The notes under the pieces were generated by a model. That model made no database searches and was not told where the DNA came from. It saw only the letters and a list, made by a program, of their open reading frames with translations. Positions 32,899-33,579 of a stretch of DNA of 33,579 nucleotides are shown here, piece after piece (positions within the stretch are counted from its first letter, which is position 1; each line of letters opens with the position of its first letter). The position numbers and the translations under genes were made by a program. The stretch comes from Bifidobacterium breve (GTDB lineage Bacteria; Actinomycetota; Acidimicrobiia; Acidimicrobiales; Microtrichaceae): contig CAMDLX010000017.1 of the NCBI GenBank assembly GCA_945901935.1, positions 1-33,579 of the forward strand, read 5' to 3'.

Positions 32899-33579
32899 GT
32901 GATCCGGCCACTCGTCAGGTTCCTTGCACATGGCGCCGAGCGGAGCGGCCCTCCGATCTATCTACTTCGGCTGTTTCGCTACTGGAATAAAAACCCGGCT
33001 GCCTTTGACACAGAACTTGTTCTTGCTCGGCCCGGTGAACTGGTCTCGCAGTTTGCTGGACTGACTAACACAGCTGTGGCACGCCTTGACCAACGATCTG
33101 TCGAGATGGTTTTTCAGAGTCTGACTCGGGCTGCGCACCTAGGTGCCCTCGGCGCGAGTGCTGTGGGCTATGCCAGCCGAGCAAGAGTCAGAGGTAACCC
33201 TTTCAGCGCAGCGCGACGTCAAGCAGACATCACCATTGTCAACGGGGCAACGGCGCCCACGGTCGAACTCCTGCGTCAGCTTCGCTCCCCTGCTCCGATT
33301 CTGACCATTGCGCATGAGCTCTCCACGGGCTGGTACGGCAACCTAGGCAGCAAAGACCGTCAGTTTCTGCTGGCAAAGACTGACCGCTACTTAGCAGTGT
33401 CTGAGGCAGTCAGAAGCTTCCTGATTGATGATCTTGGAGTCAGGCCAGACAAGGTCACCATGGTCCACCCTCCTATTGACCTCAGTGAATACCAAGACCC
33501 AAAACCAACTCGGCCCCCTGACGGAATTCTGCGGGTAGGCGGTAGCGGCATGACCGACTGGCGAAAGGCACCCGAGATT
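32899..33579 (+). CDS. GT4-like glycosyltransferase, cut off by the window end
   Basis: An open frame of 227 codons from GTG 32899 to the last base, with no stop. It begins three bases after the BY-kinase stop, in the same frame. The N-terminal FLAHGAERSGPPIYLLRLF matches the opening of GT-B glycosyltransferases that act near LPS or capsule. ARPGELVSQFAGL, LTIAHELSTGWYG and DRYLAVSEAVRSFLIDDLG follow, and then VRPDKVTMVHPPIDL, the usual linker to the C-terminal domain. The donor-binding half lies outside the window. GTG is the only plausible start; the ribosome binding site is weak, so reinitiation after the kinase stop may contribute. Confidence 0.8.
   Translation, partial: MIRPLVRFLAHGAERSGPPIYLLRLFRYWNKNPAAFDTELVLARPGELVSQFAGLTNTAVARLDQRSVEMVFQSLTRAAHLGALGASAVGYASRARVRGNPFSAARRQADITIVNGATAPTVELLRQLRSPAPILTIAHELSTGWYGNLGSKDRQFLLAKTDRYLAVSEAVRSFLIDDLGVRPDKVTMVHPPIDLSEYQDPKPTRPPDGILRVGGSGMTDWRKAPEI

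Overview
The window looks like chromosomal DNA from an actinobacterium of moderate G+C, perhaps mid-50s percent by eye. Pointers are a mycothiol-type maleylpyruvate isomerase-fold (MDMPI/DinB-like) protein, a one-polypeptide Wzz/BY-kinase, frequent GTG starts, and a NuoD of the kind found in the second, NuoEFG-less complex I cluster of actinobacteria. I cannot place it more finely. No tRNA, rRNA, CRISPR array or insertion sequence was seen, and no gene-free stretch exceeds about 300 bases.

Layout. (1) 1-6713: housekeeping genes. A truncated htpX-like protease, a HAD phosphatase and acetyl-CoA synthetase lie on the minus strand. An MDMPI-fold protein is on the plus strand. A DUF2855 dehydrogenase-like protein and a MidA/NDUFAF7 methyltransferase follow on the minus strand. 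(2) 6723-17549: an 11-gene complex I operon on the minus strand, nuoABCDHIJKLMN, with no nuoE, nuoF or nuoG between nuoD and nuoH. It runs directly into midA. (3) 17742-33579: a surface-polysaccharide locus in three blocks. The left plus-strand block is DegT-type aminotransferase, phosphoglycosyl transferase and low-molecular-weight tyrosine phosphatase. The middle minus-strand block of seven genes is GT2, GT4, GT4, CapK-like adenylating enzyme, GT4, GNAT and PAP2 phosphatase. The right plus-strand block is GT2, GT4, BY-kinase/chain-length regulator and a GT4 that runs off the window.

How they work together. The nuo operon should build a quinone-reducing proton pump whose electron donor is not NADH through the usual NuoEFG arm. 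The adjacent MidA is the bacterial relative of the factor that methylates an arginine of NDUFS2 in mitochondria, and the matching arginine is present in this NuoD. The same NuoD has Trp at the position of the conserved quinone-binding Tyr (Thermus Nqo4 Tyr87). In the polysaccharide locus, the phosphoglycosyl transferase would start a lipid-linked glycan and five or more glycosyltransferases would extend it. CapK and GNAT may decorate it, PAP2 may recycle the lipid carrier, and the BY-kinase/phosphatase pair would control export and length. No flippase, polymerase or nucleotide-sugar enzyme is visible, so the locus probably continues past the right edge.

Short tandem duplications (6, 14, 16 and 18 bp units) recur at gene boundaries or in gene tails; three of the four are in the polysaccharide locus.
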